Assembly: GCF_001544475.1 (NCBI RefSeq)
Contig: NZ_FCNW02000003.1
Span: forward strand, 1 to 64,000
DNA from: Caballeronia humi
GTDB taxonomy: Bacteria; Pseudomonadota; Gammaproteobacteria; Burkholderiales; Burkholderiaceae
Length of the DNA: 64,000 nt
Direction of reading: 5' to 3'
The notes below the pieces were generated by a model. That model saw only the letters and a list, made by a program, of their open reading frames with translations, searched no databases and was not told the origin of the DNA. The translations under genes were made by a program, and so were the position numbers. Shown here one piece after another: positions 44,787 to 55,580 of this stretch. The number at the start of each line of letters is the position of its first letter. Position 1 is the first letter of the stretch.

Positions 44787-45303
44787 GGAACGTGGTCGAA
44801 TAAGGCGTGCGCGTTGTTATAATTGTTCAAAAATAGCGATGGAAAATAACAAGGTGAAGCGCGATCGAAAGTTCTTCCGTCATTCGTTGTCGTGCACGGT
44901 CGCCGAGGTTGGGAAAGAGGAGAGGATCGTCAGTATGCCGCTTCCCCGCACGAGACCCGCTGCTCTTCTCTGTATTGGCCGCACGTTTTCTCACGCTTCC
45001 TTACGCTTTCTCACGCTCGACCGGTGCACAATCCCGGACAACCGGTGCGAGGCTAGTATTTCGTCTTTAGCGGTCTGAAAGTGCTTCTGCAATGCCAGAT
45101 CTTGAATCAACGAGATAATCAAAAGAACTGCTCGTCTAACGCAACTGGAAATCGATCGGCATTGTGCACTATCTAAAAGATCATGGACCTCGCGGCCTCA
45201 GGCGCGTTCCGCTCGCGGGCAAACCGGCGAGCGAAGGACTCGGCGCAGCGGCCGCCGTGCGCCGGGCGCGAACGCGCCGTCCATCCATCGAATTTCAGGA
45301 AAC
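44787..45303. other. Long divergent intergenic region in the LPS cluster
   Basis: 517 bases without a convincing gene. The sequence is less GC-rich than its neighbours, especially 45040-45185, which suggests promoters and a possible transferred or regulatory segment. It contains a small tandem repeat (44987-45016). TTATAATTG at 44816-44824 could be a -10 region for transcription toward the right. A small RNA cannot be excluded. Confidence 0.5.
44987..45016 (+). repeat. Three tandem decamers
   Basis: TTTCTCACGC, TTCCTTACGC, TTTCTCACGC in tandem: the outer two are identical and the middle one differs at two positions. It lies in the noncoding region between the WaaE-like gene and the heptosyltransferase operon. 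Confidence 0.7.
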
Positions 45304-46434
45304 ATGAGCCGACTCCCCGGGCGCATTCGCATCATTGCCCGCGCGCTCCCCCGGCTTGCGCTCAAACCGTGGCGCCGCAAGCCGGTGCAACCGCAGCGCA
45401 TCCTGATCGCTCATCATCTCTTGCTCGGCGACACGCTGCTGCTCACGCCGCTCGTTGCAAAGCTGCGCGGGCAATATCCGCGCGCGCGCATCGTGCTGGC
45501 GTGTCCGAAGCCGATCATCCCGCTCTACGCAGGCCGTCCGTTCGACATCGACGTGATCCCCTTCGATCCGCGCGACGTCGCCACCGTCAGCGCGATCATC
45601 GCGTCGGGTCCGTACGACCTCGGCATCGTCGCGGGCGACAACCGGCACGCGTGGCTCGCGCTGGCGGCGGGTTGCCGCTGGATCGTCGGCCATGCGGGCG
45701 ACGTTCCCGCATGGAAGAACTGGCCGCTCGACGAAGGCCGGCCGTATCCCGCCGAGCCGGCGGCATGGGCGGATCTCGCGACCGAACTCGTCGATGGCCC
45801 GCCGCCGCCGCGTTATCGCCCGGGCGACTGGCCCGCGCCCGCACACGCCGACCTGCCCGAACTCGCCGCGCTGACGCGGCCCTACGTCGTGCTGCATCCG
45901 GGCGCGAGCACCGAGGTCAAGCGCTGGCCGGACGAGCGCTGGCGCGCGCTCGCGGCGTTCGTCGAGTCGCAGGGTTTCGAGCCGGTGTGGAGCGGCGGCC
46001 CGAAAGAGGTCGACCTGATCCGCGCGATCGATCCGGACGCGCGCTATCTGAACTTCGCGGGGCGCGTGGGGCTCGGCGAGCTGTGGCATCTCTATGCCGG
46101 CTCGAAGGCGATTGTCTGCCCGGATACGGGCGTGGCGCACCTCGGCCGCCTGATCGACGTGCCGACGATCACGCTGTTCGGCCCCGGCAACGCGCTGATC
46201 CACGGCGCGGGCGAATACTGGAGCGCGGCGCCCTTCGTGCCGGTTACCATCGCGGACATGTCGTGCCGCGACGAGCCCTATATTTTCAGGCGGCACGTAG
46301 CGTGGGTGCGCCGCTGCGACCGCAATGAGACCACCTGCGTGGCGTGGCGCGGCGATCACGCGGACTGCATGGGCCTGATTTCGCTTGAAGCGGTCTGCAA
46401 CGCGTTGCAGACCGCCCTGACGGGAGTGCAATGA
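45304..46434 (+). CDS. Glycosyltransferase family 9 (heptosyltransferase-like)
   Basis: A 376-residue GT9 protein. L-L-G-D-T-L-L-L-T-P-L near residue 42 and the C-terminal C-P-D-T-G-V-A-H-L near residue 275 (ADP-heptose site) are typical. It probably adds a heptose or related sugar to the LPS core. It has a basic N-terminal extension before the fold. The start at 45304 follows CAGGAAAC. It overlaps the O-antigen ligase gene by 4 bases (ATGA). Confidence 0.88.
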   Translation: MSRLPGRIRIIARALPRLALKPWRRKPVQPQRILIAHHLLLGDTLLLTPLVAKLRGQYPRARIVLACPKPIIPLYAGRPFDIDVIPFDPRDVATVSAIIASGPYDLGIVAGDNRHAWLALAAGCRWIVGHAGDVPAWKNWPLDEGRPYPAEPAAWADLATELVDGPPPPRYRPGDWPAPAHADLPELAALTRPYVVLHPGASTEVKRWPDERWRALAAFVESQGFEPVWSGGPKEVDLIRAIDPDARYLNFAGRVGLGELWHLYAGSKAIVCPDTGVAHLGRLIDVPTITLFGPGNALIHGAGEYWSAAPFVPVTIADMSCRDEPYIFRRHVAWVRRCDRNETTCVAWRGDHADCMGLISLEAVCNALQTALTGVQ

Positions 46435-47714
46435 CAAAAGCGTGCATGCGGGTGGAGCGCGTACTCCTTGCGGCGTGTCCGCTGATCATGTTCGTCGTGG
46501 GATTCGCCCACATGACGGCGCTCGAGAACATCGCGCTCGGCTGGCTCGGCGTCGGCACGCTCGCGGCGGCCTGCTCGCTTGCGCGGCCGCCGGCGTATCG
46601 CTGGCCGCTGGTCCTGCCGATCTTCTGCTGGGGCGCGTGGTCGCTAGCGTCGGTATCGTGGTCGGCGTTGCCGCACGAGAGCATGCACGCGTGGCTCGAC
46701 GAAGTGCTCTATCCGCTCGTCTCGTTCCTGGGCTTCTGGCTCGTCGGGACACAGCTCGAACGGCCACAGCGCATCGTCGCCGTGCACTGGGTCGCGTGCG
46801 TGCTGGTCGCGGTGACGAGCATCATTTATTGGGGCAAGCTCCAGCCGCCCACGGCTGATACCTTCCTGTTGCATTACTACAACCGCGTCGGGCACACGAG
46901 CACGATCGCCGTCTTCGCGATGCCGCTCTTCACCGGCCTCATGATCGAGCGGCGCTGGCGCTGGATGGGCGTGAGCGGGGTGCTCCTCGCGCTCTTCATC
47001 GGACTCGCGACGCTCAACCGCTTCTTCTGGCCAGCCGCCTGCGTGACGCTCGCGATCGCGCTTTTTCCGCTCTATCGCCGCCACATGGTGCTTGCGGCGG
47101 TGACGCTGGCGATCATCGGCGCGGCGGCGATCGGCACGCTCGAACTGAGTTCGCGCATGCGCTACGCCCACGCGCCGCCGCCGAATACGCCGCATGCGAT
47201 CACGATCGATGGCGAGCACATTCCGATGCCCTCGTTCCTCACAGGCATTCGCGACAGCATGTCCGCCGATACGCGGCCGCGGCTCTGGGCCTTCTACGGC
47301 CATGCGGGCGAGCCGCACGCGTGGACGGGCGTCGGCTTCGGCAAGTCGCTGCCGGGGCAGGCGTACAAGTCGCAGATTCCGCCGAGCCTGCTCGCCGCCG
47401 AGCCGCAGGCGCTCACGCACGCCCACAACCTGTTCATGAATACGTGGCTGGAGACGGGCATCATCGGCGTGGTGCTGGAACTGGCGCTGCTCGGCGCGCT
47501 GGTCGTGCGGTTCTGGCGGGTGCGCCACGCGGTGCCGTGGGTGAGCGCGGCGGGCATTGCGCTCGTCGGTGGCATGGTCGCGAAGAATTTCACGGATGAC
47601 TTCATGTGGCAGACCACCGCGCTTGCCTTCTGGTGCTTCGCGGGCCTCCTGTTGGGACGTGGCGAACGGCTGGCCGGACGCGTGCCGCCGCCAAAGCCGC
47701 GCGCCGGGCCGTGA
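46431..47714 (+). CDS. O-antigen ligase family protein (WaaL-like)
   Basis: A 427-residue polytopic membrane protein with about eleven helices and one large periplasmic loop (residues about 235-330) holding R-x-x-x-x-F-Y-G-H-A and T-H-A-H-N-L-F-M-N-T. This is the Wzy_C pattern of O-antigen ligases, with the conserved histidine in HAHN. It would join undecaprenyl-linked O antigen to lipid A-core in the periplasm. Coupled to the heptosyltransferase gene. Confidence 0.88.
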   Translation: MTKACMRVERVLLAACPLIMFVVGFAHMTALENIALGWLGVGTLAAACSLARPPAYRWPLVLPIFCWGAWSLASVSWSALPHESMHAWLDEVLYPLVSFLGFWLVGTQLERPQRIVAVHWVACVLVAVTSIIYWGKLQPPTADTFLLHYYNRVGHTSTIAVFAMPLFTGLMIERRWRWMGVSGVLLALFIGLATLNRFFWPAACVTLAIALFPLYRRHMVLAAVTLAIIGAAAIGTLELSSRMRYAHAPPPNTPHAITIDGEHIPMPSFLTGIRDSMSADTRPRLWAFYGHAGEPHAWTGVGFGKSLPGQAYKSQIPPSLLAAEPQALTHAHNLFMNTWLETGIIGVVLELALLGALVVRFWRVRHAVPWVSAAGIALVGGMVAKNFTDDFMWQTTALAFWCFAGLLLGRGERLAGRVPPPKPRAGP

Positions 47715-47846
47715 GACTTGCCGGGAAGCGCCGCGCTGCCTGATGAGCCGGCGCACGGCACCGGATTACAATGGCGGATTGTTGCCGCACGCGGCCTGGA
47801 TGTGCGCGGCGCCTGGCCGCGCACACTGCACCGACAGAGGAATGAC

Positions 47847-49631
47847 TTGAGCGAGAAGCAGACACTGAGCAAGACCATCGGCACGGGCCAGACCACGTCG
47901 CCTACGGCCGTGATGAGGCGCTTGTGGCCCTACATCAAGCCGCTGATGGGCATCGTGATCCTCGGCCTCATCGCGATGGGTTTCGTCGCCGCGAGCGAGG
48001 CCGGCATTCCGATGCTGCTCAAGCCGCTGCTCGACCACGGCTTCGGCGCGAAGGGCAGCGACAAGGCCATCTGGGTCGTACCGGCGGCGGTGATCGGGCT
48101 GTCGGTCGTGCGCGGGGTCGCGCAATATGCGTCGGGGTATCTGCTCTCGTACGTGTCGAACAAGATCCTGCTGCAACTGCGGCTCAAGATGTTCGAACGC
48201 ATGATCCACACGAGCGCGGGCTTCTTCCAGCGCGAGACGGCGAGCACGGTCATCAACGCGATCGTGTTCGAGGTCAACCAGATCCTGCAGGTGCTTTCCA
48301 GCGTCATCGTCACGCTGGTGCGCGATTCGCTCACGGTCGTGTTCCTGCTCGGCTATCTGTTCATCCTCAACTGGCGCCTGACGCTCATCGTCGCGGTGAT
48401 CCTGCCGGGCATCGGGTGGCTCGTGTCGAAGATCAACCGGCGTCTGCGGCGCCTGAACCGCGAGCATCAGATGCTCACGAACGAGCTGTCGTACATCGTC
48501 GAGGAGACGGTGGGCGGCTACAAGGTCGTCAAGGTGAACAACGGCGAGCCCTACGAAATGGGCCGTTTCAACGAAATGAGCCACCGCCTGCGCGGCTATT
48601 CGATGCGCATGCAGGTCTCCGGCGGCCTCGCGCAGCCGCTCACGCAGTTTCTCGCGTCGATCGCGCTCGCCATCGTGATCACGATAGCGGTCGTGCAATC
48701 GGCGAGCGACCAGACGACGGTCGGCGGCTTCGTCGCGTTCGTCACGTCCATGCTGCTCGTGATCTCGCCGCTCAAGCACCTGATCGACATCAACCAGCCG
48801 ATGCAGCGCGGCATGACGGCGGCGGAACTCATCTTCGGCCTGATCGACGAACCCGCCGAGCCGGAAGGCGGCGGCCGTCCGCTCGAACGCGCGAAGGGTC
48901 ACGTCGAGTTCCGCGAGGTGTCGTTCAGCTACGGCTCGCCCGACCGGCCGACGCTCGATCGCGTGTCGTTCAAGGTCGCGCCGGGCGAGATGGTGGCGCT
49001 CGCGGGACCGTCGGGCAGCGGCAAGACGACGCTCGTCAACCTGCTGCCGCGCTTCTTCGATCCGACGCAGGGCGAAGTGCTCATCGACGGCGTGCCGCTC
49101 ACCGAATACAGTCTGCACGACGTGCGCAGCCAGCTCGCGATGGTGAGCCAGGACGTCGTGCTCTTCAACGACACGATCGCGGCGAACGTCGCGTACGGCA
49201 CGACGCCCGATCGCGACCGCGTGCAGGCGGCGCTCGTGGCGGCGAATCTCGCGGATGTCGTCGCGGCGATGCCCGACGGCGTCGATACGCTCGTCGGCGG
49301 CAATGGCATGCGGTTGTCGGGCGGGCAGCGCCAGCGGCTCGCCATCGCGCGCGCGATCTACAAGGACGCGCCGATCCTGATCCTCGACGAAGCGACTTCC
49401 GCGCTCGATTCCGAATCCGAGCGCCACGTGCAGTCCGCGCTCGAAACGCTGATGAAGGGGCGCACGACGCTTGTGATCGCGCACCGGCTGTCGACCATCG
49501 AGCGCGCGGACCGCATCCTCGTGATGGAGGCGGGGCGTATTGCCGAGCAGGGCAGTCACGCCGAGCTGCTACAGCACGACGGGCTCTACGCGCATCTGCA
49601 CCGGATTCAGTATCAGCAGCAGGCGGCGTGA
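47847..49631 (+). CDS. msbA: Lipid A export ATP-binding/permease protein MsbA
   Basis: A 594-residue ABC exporter half-transporter that flips lipid A-core across the inner membrane. Six transmembrane helices (about 30-310) are followed by an ABC domain with Walker A G-P-S-G-S-G-K-T near residue 387, signature L-S-G-G-Q-R-Q near 490, and Walker B I-L-I-L-D-E-A. The start is set at TTG (47847), preceded by AGAGGAATG; there is no ATG at this point, and the first in-frame one at 47913 is just before the first helix. Confidence 0.93.
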   Translation: MSEKQTLSKTIGTGQTTSPTAVMRRLWPYIKPLMGIVILGLIAMGFVAASEAGIPMLLKPLLDHGFGAKGSDKAIWVVPAAVIGLSVVRGVAQYASGYLLSYVSNKILLQLRLKMFERMIHTSAGFFQRETASTVINAIVFEVNQILQVLSSVIVTLVRDSLTVVFLLGYLFILNWRLTLIVAVILPGIGWLVSKINRRLRRLNREHQMLTNELSYIVEETVGGYKVVKVNNGEPYEMGRFNEMSHRLRGYSMRMQVSGGLAQPLTQFLASIALAIVITIAVVQSASDQTTVGGFVAFVTSMLLVISPLKHLIDINQPMQRGMTAAELIFGLIDEPAEPEGGGRPLERAKGHVEFREVSFSYGSPDRPTLDRVSFKVAPGEMVALAGPSGSGKTTLVNLLPRFFDPTQGEVLIDGVPLTEYSLHDVRSQLAMVSQDVVLFNDTIAANVAYGTTPDRDRVQAALVAANLADVVAAMPDGVDTLVGGNGMRLSGGQRQRLAIARAIYKDAPILILDEATSALDSESERHVQSALETLMKGRTTLVIAHRLSTIERADRILVMEAGRIAEQGSHAELLQHDGLYAHLHRIQYQQQAA

Positions 49632-49680
49632 GGCGTCTTTTGATCAACCGGGCGGCTCACGCCCGTAACGTGGCAGCAGA

Positions 49681-50658
49681 ATGAAGCGAATTTTGGTGGT
49701 GAAGGTCACCTCGCTCGGTGATGTGATACATGCGCAGTCGGTCGTGGGCGACCTGCATCGGGCGTTTCCTGGCGTGACGATCGACTGGGCCGTCGACGAC
49801 GCCTTCGCCGACATTCCGCGCTGGAACCCGGGCGTCGCGCGCGTGTTGTGCGCGCCGCTTCGACGCTTCAAGAAGATGCGCAGCCTGGGCGATCTGTCGG
49901 CGATCTGGTCATCGATTTCGGATCTGCGGCAGGAGCGTTACGACGCCGTGCTGGACCTTCACGGCGTCTACAAGAGTGCGATCATTTCCTTTTTGACGCG
50001 TTCGAAGCGCCGCTTCGGCTATTCGGCGGTGAATCTGGGCGAGCGCGGCGCCGCGTTCGCCTACACGCATCGATTCGCGCCGCGCAACGATGCCAACGCG
50101 TGGGAAGGCATGCGCCGCACGCTCAGCGAGACGTTCGGCTATTCGATCGAGGCCGTCCCGCCTACCGTCTTCTCAATTCCGAAGCCAGCCGCGAAGCCCG
50201 AGGCGGTGAAGGACATGCCGTTTGCGCTGCTGTTTCACGCGACGTCGAAGGATGAGAAGAAGTGGCCGACGGCCAACTGGACCGCGGTGGGGCGCTCGCT
50301 TCTGGAGCGTGGGATTACGCCGCTGATTCCGTGGGGCTCGGAGGGGGAATTGCGTGAAGCGGAGGCGATCGCGCAAGGGCTGGAAGGCGCGAGGGTGCTG
50401 CCGAAGCTGTCGATTCAGGAGATCGCGCAGCATGTGGAGCTGGCGGCGCTCGTCGTCGGAACGGATACGGGGCTCGTGCATCTTGCCACCGCGCTGCGCA
50501 AGCCGACGGTGATGATCTTCACCGCGACGTCGCGGCCGCACTTCGGCGTGGAGATTCCCGGGGTGGTGCGGTCGATCGGGGATGACGGGCGGCCGCCTTC
50601 GGTGGAAGAGGCTTTGGCGGCGATCGAGGGGGTGAGTGGGCGAGGCGCGGCTATTTAG
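49681..50658 (+). CDS. waaC: Lipopolysaccharide heptosyltransferase I
   Basis: A 325-residue GT9 enzyme that adds the first heptose to Kdo of the LPS inner core. It starts MKRILVVKVTSLGDVIHA, the WaaC N-terminus. The ADP-heptose site V-G-T-D-T-G-L-V-H-L is near residue 262, and K-K-W-P lies near residue 195. The gene follows msbA after 49 bases, so both stages of core assembly and export are clustered. Convergent with rng. Confidence 0.93.
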   Translation: MKRILVVKVTSLGDVIHAQSVVGDLHRAFPGVTIDWAVDDAFADIPRWNPGVARVLCAPLRRFKKMRSLGDLSAIWSSISDLRQERYDAVLDLHGVYKSAIISFLTRSKRRFGYSAVNLGERGAAFAYTHRFAPRNDANAWEGMRRTLSETFGYSIEAVPPTVFSIPKPAAKPEAVKDMPFALLFHATSKDEKKWPTANWTAVGRSLLERGITPLIPWGSEGELREAEAIAQGLEGARVLPKLSIQEIAQHVELAALVVGTDTGLVHLATALRKPTVMIFTATSRPHFGVEIPGVVRSIGDDGRPPSVEEALAAIEGVSGRGAAI

Positions 50659-50670
50659 GCGCGCGCCAAA

Positions 50671-52140
50671 CTACATCAACACAATATCGTACTGTTCCTG
50701 ACTCAGATTCGACTCCACCTGCAGCGAAACCGGCTTCCCGATGAAATCCATCAGCATCGCCAGATGCTGCGATTCTTCCTCAAGAAACAGGTCAATCACC
50801 TGCTGTGACGCCACCACGCGAAACTCGCGCGGATTGAACTGCCGCGACTCCCGCATGATCTCGCGCAGCACGTCGTAGCACACGGTGCGCGGCGTCTTCA
50901 CCTGCCCCTTGCCCTCGCACACCGGACACGGTTCGCACAGCACATGCGCGAGCGATTCGCGCGTGCGCTTTCTCGTCATCTCCACGAGCCCGAGCTGCGA
51001 GAACCCATTCACGGTCACCCGCGTGCGGTCCCGCGACAGCGCCTTCTTCAACTCGCCCAGCACCTGATCGCGATGCTCGACGTTCTCCATATCGATGAAA
51101 TCGATGATGATGATCCCGCCCAGATTGCGCAGCCGCAATTGCCGCGCGATCGTGTGCGCGGCTTCGAGATTTGTCTTGAAGATCGTATCGTCGAAATTGC
51201 GTGCCCCGACGTAGCCGCCCGTATTGACGTCGATGGTCGTCATCGCTTCGGTCTGGTCGATCATCAGATAGCCGCCCGATTTCAGATCGACACGCCGCGA
51301 CAGCGCCCGCTGAATCTCCGCCTCGATGTTGTACAAATCGAAGAGCGGCCGCTCGCCCGTGTAGTGATGCACGCGTGACGCCACCGCTGGCGTGAACTCG
51401 GCGGCGAAGTCGGCGAGCATCTGGTACGTCTCGCGCGAATCGACCTGAATGCGCGTGGTTTCATCGTTGACGAAATCGCGCAGCACGCGTTGCGCGAGGT
51501 TCAGGTCCTGATAAAGCAGCGTGGTCGGAGGCACGCGCTGCGCCTGAGCGACGATCGTCGCCCATGTCTTGCGCAGATACGCGACATCGGCGGCGAGTTC
51601 TTCGCTCGTCGCGTCCTCGGCGATCGTGCGCACGATGTAGCCGCCTTTCTCGTCGGCGGGCAGCACGGCGGTGAGCCGCGCGCGAACGGCTTCGCGCTCG
51701 GCCTCGCTCTCGATTTTCTGCGAAATCCCGATATGTGGTTCCTGCGGCAAATACACCAGCGTACGTCCCGCGATGCTCACCTGAGTGGACAGCCGCGCGC
51801 CCTTCGTGCCGATCGGGTCCTTCACGACCTGCACCATCAGCGACTGCCCTTCGAACACGATCTTCTCGATCGGCGTATGCGGCGTGTTGGAATGCGAGAC
51901 GCCCGGAATGCGCGGATGCCAGATATCGGCGACATGGAGGAAGGCGGCGCGTTCGAGGCCGATGTCGATGAACGCGGACTGCATGCCCGGCAACACGCGC
52001 ACGACCTTGCCGAGATAGACGTTGCCGACGCGCCCGCGCGAAAGCGTGCGTTCGACGTGAAGCTCCTGCACGGCGACTTGCTGAACGAGTGCGACGCGGG
52101 TTTCCTGCGGTGTGACGTTGATCAGGATTTCTTCGTTCAT
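50671..52140 (-). CDS. rng: Ribonuclease G
   Basis: A 489-residue endoribonuclease of the RNase E/G family that matures 5S/16S rRNA and decays mRNA. It starts MNEEILINVTPQETRVAL. The S1 domain lies near 35-125. The catalytic aspartates are in L-M-I-D-Q-T-E-A-M-T-T-I-D-V-N-T-G near residue 295-311. The zinc link C-E-P-C-P-V-C is near 408. The short length and absence of a C-terminal scaffold mark it as RNase G rather than E. Last gene of the hemF-to-rng run. Confidence 0.95.
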   Translation of the reverse strand: MNEEILINVTPQETRVALVQQVAVQELHVERTLSRGRVGNVYLGKVVRVLPGMQSAFIDIGLERAAFLHVADIWHPRIPGVSHSNTPHTPIEKIVFEGQSLMVQVVKDPIGTKGARLSTQVSIAGRTLVYLPQEPHIGISQKIESEAEREAVRARLTAVLPADEKGGYIVRTIAEDATSEELAADVAYLRKTWATIVAQAQRVPPTTLLYQDLNLAQRVLRDFVNDETTRIQVDSRETYQMLADFAAEFTPAVASRVHHYTGERPLFDLYNIEAEIQRALSRRVDLKSGGYLMIDQTEAMTTIDVNTGGYVGARNFDDTIFKTNLEAAHTIARQLRLRNLGGIIIIDFIDMENVEHRDQVLGELKKALSRDRTRVTVNGFSQLGLVEMTRKRTRESLAHVLCEPCPVCEGKGQVKTPRTVCYDVLREIMRESRQFNPREFRVVASQQVIDLFLEEESQHLAMLMDFIGKPVSLQVESNLSQEQYDIVLM

Positions 52141-52148
52141 GGCCTGTT

Positions 52149-52775
52149 TTAGAAGTCGACGCGCGCCACGCGCAAGAGTGCTGCGGTTTCGAAAAGGGGC
52201 AGACCCATGATACCCGAATAGGACCCCTCGATCCGCTCGATGAACTCGGCCGCCCGTCCCTGGATGCCGTACGCGCCGGCCTTGCCGAGCGGCTCGCCCG
52301 TCGCGGCGTAACGCTGCAACGCAGCACGATCGACGGCGCCGAAGCGCACTTTCGAGCGCGACAAGGCGGGCGGCAGCAGCGCGCCCTCGGCATCGACGAC
52401 GGCAAGCGCCGTCAGCACTTCATGCTCGCGCGCGGCCAGGCGTTCGAGCATCGCGACGGCTTCGGCGGCATCGGCGGGCTTGCCCATGATGGCGCCATCG
52501 ACGGTAACGGTGGTATCGGCGACGAGGATCGGCGCGGCCGCGTGATGACCGCTTACGCGTCGCGTGTGCGCGGCCTCGGCCTTCAACGCGCAGACGCGCA
52601 GCACGTAGGCATCGGGCGCTTCGCCCGGAAGCTCGGCTTCGAGCGCTTCGGCGTCTTCGCCCGGACGCGGCAACAGCAACTCGAAGCGCACGCCGAGCTG
52701 TTGCAGCAGCTCCTGCCGTCGCGGGCTCTGCGACGCGAGATACACGAAGGGATGAAGCGGCGAAGAAGTCGTCAT
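52149..52775 (-). CDS. maf: Maf-family nucleoside triphosphate pyrophosphatase
   Basis: A 208-residue Maf/YhdE-type protein. The family signature [14 protein letters not shown] is near residues 14-27, and D-T-T-V followed by G-K-P is near residue 87. It hydrolyses dTTP/UTP or modified nucleotides to monophosphates, a house-cleaning role. It lies 8 bases before rng and 73 after rlmH. Confidence 0.93.
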   Translation of the reverse strand: MTTSSPLHPFVYLASQSPRRQELLQQLGVRFELLLPRPGEDAEALEAELPGEAPDAYVLRVCALKAEAAHTRRVSGHHAAAPILVADTTVTVDGAIMGKPADAAEAVAMLERLAAREHEVLTALAVVDAEGALLPPALSRSKVRFGAVDRAALQRYAATGEPLGKAGAYGIQGRAAEFIERIEGSYSGIMGLPLFETAALLRVARVDF

Positions 52776-52848
52776 TAGGAAAGCGGGTCTCGGAAGGGAG
52801 GCGCGAGGATCGCTTTCGACGGGAGAAGGTCGGGTCTCTGGCGTGATC

Positions 52849-53319
52849 TCAGGCGCGATGATAGGGATGATTCTGCGTGATGCTCCACGCGCGGTAAAGC
52901 TGTTCGGCGAGCAGCACGCGGACCATGCCGTGCGGCAGCGTGAGGCTCGACACGCGCAGCAGCACTTCGGCGCGCGCCTTCACGTTGGGATCGAGTCCGT
53001 CCGCGCCGCCGATCACGAACGCGACGTCGCGTCCGTCCTGCTGCCAGCCGGGCAGGGCGCCGGCGAGCTGCATCGTGGTCCAGTCGCGGCCGCGTTCGTC
53101 GAGCGCGATCACGCGAGCGTTCTTCGGCAGCGCGGCTTCGATGCGCTGCCGCTCGGCCGCCATCACGCTCTCGGCATTGCGCCCCGACGAGCGCTGCTCC
53201 GGCTTGATCTCGCGCAGTTCGATGCGCAGTTCCGGCGGCATGCGCTTCGCGTATTCGTCGAAGCCGCTCGTGATCCAGTCGGGCATCTTGTGTCCGACCG
53301 CGAGGATATGCAGTCTCAT
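52849..53319 (-). CDS. rlmH: 23S rRNA (pseudouridine(1915)-N3)-methyltransferase RlmH
   Basis: A 156-residue SPOUT methyltransferase acting on pseudouridine 1915 of 23S rRNA in 70S ribosomes. It starts [15 protein letters not shown]. The SAM-binding knot has F-V-I-G-G-A-D-G-L near residue 102, and the C-terminus [19 protein letters not shown] is diagnostic. It lies 25 bases after rsfS, an almost universal pairing. Confidence 0.96.
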   Translation of the reverse strand: MRLHILAVGHKMPDWITSGFDEYAKRMPPELRIELREIKPEQRSSGRNAESVMAAERQRIEAALPKNARVIALDERGRDWTTMQLAGALPGWQQDGRDVAFVIGGADGLDPNVKARAEVLLRVSSLTLPHGMVRVLLAEQLYRAWSITQNHPYHRA

Positions 53320-53344
53320 GACGCGCGCCGCGTGAGGACGCGGC

Positions 53345-53788
53345 TTAGCGGCGCGTCGTCTTGCGGGCCGGCCGGGCGGCGGGTGCGTCGTCCTCGTCGT
53401 CGTCCAGAGGCTCGCTCGCGCGCGCGCCGCCAAACGTGTTCTGGGTCTGCAGCTTGACGCGCACCGGCTTGTCGCCCCAGACCTCTTCGAGGTTGTAGTA
53501 CTGGCGCAGCGCGGGTTGCAGGATGTGCACGACGGCGTCGCCGCAATCGACCAGCACCCATTCGCCGACCTCTTCGCCCTCGGTGCTCACGACGTCGCCG
53601 CCCTGTCCCTTGACCTTCTCGCGTACGCTGTTCGCGAGTGCCTTGGTCTGCCGGTTCGAGGTGCCGCTCGCGACGATCACACGGTCGAAGAGGGCGGTCA
53701 GGTGCGTCGTGTTGAACACCTTGATGTCCTGCGCCTTGACGTCTTCGAGACCGTCGATGATCGCGCGTTGAAGTTTTTGAATTTCCAT
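53345..53788 (-). CDS. rsfS: Ribosome silencing factor RsfS
   Basis: A 147-residue RsfS/Iojap protein that binds L14 and blocks subunit joining in starvation. The core (residues 1-115) has [10 protein letters not shown] near 38-47 and [10 protein letters not shown] near 76-85. The last 30 residues are an acidic then basic disordered tail (L-D-D-D-E-D-D-A-P...R-K-T-T-R-R). It lies 2 bases after nadD. Confidence 0.95.
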   Translation of the reverse strand: MEIQKLQRAIIDGLEDVKAQDIKVFNTTHLTALFDRVIVASGTSNRQTKALANSVREKVKGQGGDVVSTEGEEVGEWVLVDCGDAVVHILQPALRQYYNLEEVWGDKPVRVKLQTQNTFGGARASEPLDDDEDDAPAARPARKTTRR

Positions 53789-53790
53789 AG

Positions 53791-54540
53791 TTACCGTTGA
53801 TACAGATGATGTTGAACAATATAGTCCCACACGGCGGGCGGGACCTGGCTTCTCGCGTCAGGGTGGTCCGCCGGGTGGGACTGGAGTGAGGAGCGGCTCA
53901 TCGCCCGCACGGCTTCGCGGATGCCGGTCGCCGAGACTTGCACCGCCAGCGTCTCGTCGATCAGAAAGCCGCCGTGCGGCGTCGACTGCAACACGGACGG
54001 CGGCGCGCGGCGCGCGGCGACTTCGGCCGCCACCGCTTCCGGCACGGTCGATACGTCGAAGCCGGGCCGTGTTTCCACGCAGACGTGCGCGAAGTCGAAA
54101 AGGCGTTTCCAGTCGTGCCAGGAATCGAGATGCACGAGCTGGTCGGCGCCGATCAGAAGCGCGAGCGACGCGTCCGCGCCTTCACGCTCGCGCCAGCTTG
54201 CGAGCGTATCGACGGTGTAGGTCGGGCCGTCGCGCTCGACTTCATCGGTGGCGACGATCACCTCGACGTCCTCGAAGCGCATCGACGCCGCCGCCGCGCG
54301 CGTCATCGCGAGCCGGTGCTGCGGCGCCGAGACGTCCTTTTTTTGCCACGGCTGGCCGGCTGGCAGAAGCACGAGTTCGGTCAGTTGCAGCAAGTCGACG
54401 AAACGCGCCGCGAGCGCGAGGTGTCCGTCGTGGATCGGGTCGAACGTGCCGCCGAGCAGGCCGACGCGTCGCGCAGAGAGTCGATTCGAATTCAGTGGTC
54501 GATCCTTTGTCGGGTAGGCGTCCTGAAGCACAAGCGCCAC
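53791..54540 (-). CDS. nadD: Nicotinate-nucleotide adenylyltransferase
   Basis: NadD makes deamido-NAD from nicotinate mononucleotide and ATP. The 249-residue protein has [12 protein letters not shown] (HxGH) near residues 30-41 and the V-S-A-T-G-I-R motif near residue 209. The first 23 residues are not conserved and a later start is possible. It lies 7 bases after hemF and 2 before rsfS within one operon. Confidence 0.94.
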   Translation of the reverse strand: MALVLQDAYPTKDRPLNSNRLSARRVGLLGGTFDPIHDGHLALAARFVDLLQLTELVLLPAGQPWQKKDVSAPQHRLAMTRAAAASMRFEDVEVIVATDEVERDGPTYTVDTLASWREREGADASLALLIGADQLVHLDSWHDWKRLFDFAHVCVETRPGFDVSTVPEAVAAEVAARRAPPSVLQSTPHGGFLIDETLAVQVSATGIREAVRAMSRSSLQSHPADHPDARSQVPPAVWDYIVQHHLYQR

Positions 54541-54547
54541 GAGCGCA

Positions 54548-55471
54548 TTACACCCAATCCCGCGGCACGAGGAAATCGGTATATAGCCGCGCTTCCGGCG
54601 TGCCCGGCTCCGGCTGCCAGTTGTAGCGCCAGTTAGCGACAGGCGGCATCGACATCAGGATCGATTCGGTGCGTCCGCCACTTTGCAGCCCAAAATGCGT
54701 GCCGCGATCGAAAACCAGATTGAATTCGACGTAACGGCCGCGCCGGTACGCCTGAAATTCGCGCTCCGCTTCAGTGTACGGCGTGTCGCGGCGGCGCTCG
54801 ATGATCGGCAGATACGCCTTCAGAAACGCGTCGCCGACGCTTTTCATCATCGCGAACGAGCGCTCGAAGCCGGGCTCCGCGTAATCGTCGAAGAAAATTC
54901 CGCCGATGCCGCGCCGTTCGTCGCGGTGCTTCAGATAGAAATACTCGTCGCACCACGTCTTGAAGCGCGGATACAGATCGGCGCCGAACGGCGCCAGCGC
55001 GTCGCGGCAGACGCGGTGGAAATGTTGCGCGTCTTCTTCGTAGCCATAGCAGGGCGTCAAATCCATGCCGCCGCCGAACCAGAAGAGCGGCGCTTCGCCT
55101 TCCTTCGTCGCCATTAAAAGGCGCACGTTCATGTGCACGGTCGGGCAGTGCGGATTGCGCGGATGCATCACGAGCGAGACGCCGAGCGCTTCGAAGCCGC
55201 GTCCAGCGAGTTGCGGCCGCGCGGCGCTCGCGGAAGGCGGCAGCGCGTCGCCCGACACGTCCGAAAAGCCGATGCCGCCGCGCTCGAAAAACGCGCCGCC
55301 TTCGAGAATCCGCGTGCAGCCGCCGCCGCGCAGGCGCTCTTCGGGGCCGCGCTGCCATGTATCCGTGGCGAACGCGGCGCCGTCGAAGTCGCCGAGCGTC
55401 GAGGCGATCTGCGCCTGCAGGCCGGTGAGGTAAGTGCGGACAGCTTGTACGTCGGGAGTCGTGTCGGTCAT
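54548..55471 (-). CDS. hemF: Oxygen-dependent coproporphyrinogen III oxidase
   Basis: HemF converts coproporphyrinogen III to protoporphyrinogen IX using oxygen, in heme synthesis. The 307 residues are the family length. [13 protein letters not shown] near residue 128-140, the [13 protein letters not shown] block and [16 protein letters not shown] near 237 are all characteristic. First gene of the hemF-nadD-rsfS-rlmH-maf-rng run. Confidence 0.96.
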   Translation of the reverse strand: MTDTTPDVQAVRTYLTGLQAQIASTLGDFDGAAFATDTWQRGPEERLRGGGCTRILEGGAFFERGGIGFSDVSGDALPPSASAARPQLAGRGFEALGVSLVMHPRNPHCPTVHMNVRLLMATKEGEAPLFWFGGGMDLTPCYGYEEDAQHFHRVCRDALAPFGADLYPRFKTWCDEYFYLKHRDERRGIGGIFFDDYAEPGFERSFAMMKSVGDAFLKAYLPIIERRRDTPYTEAEREFQAYRRGRYVEFNLVFDRGTHFGLQSGGRTESILMSMPPVANWRYNWQPEPGTPEARLYTDFLVPRDWV

Positions 55472-55520
55472 CGTTGCTGCGTTGCGTGATACGGGCGCGC
55501 GGTTTTAAAGCGTTCCCTTA

Positions 55521-55556
55521 AAAACGCGCTGCCGGACGCGAAGGTCCGGCAGCGCA
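55521..55556 (-). terminator. Terminator of purD
   Basis: Read on the minus strand, the stem GCGCTGCCGGA/TCCGGCAGCGC (55526-55555) is followed by GTTTTTAA, 25 bases after the purD stop. Confidence 0.9.
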
Positions 55557-55580
55557 GTGTTGCCTCGTCCACCGGTCCGT

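Noticed and set aside
47766..49559. 597-codon minus-strand frame opposite msbA
   Set aside because: Antisense shadow of a gene with clear ABC motifs.
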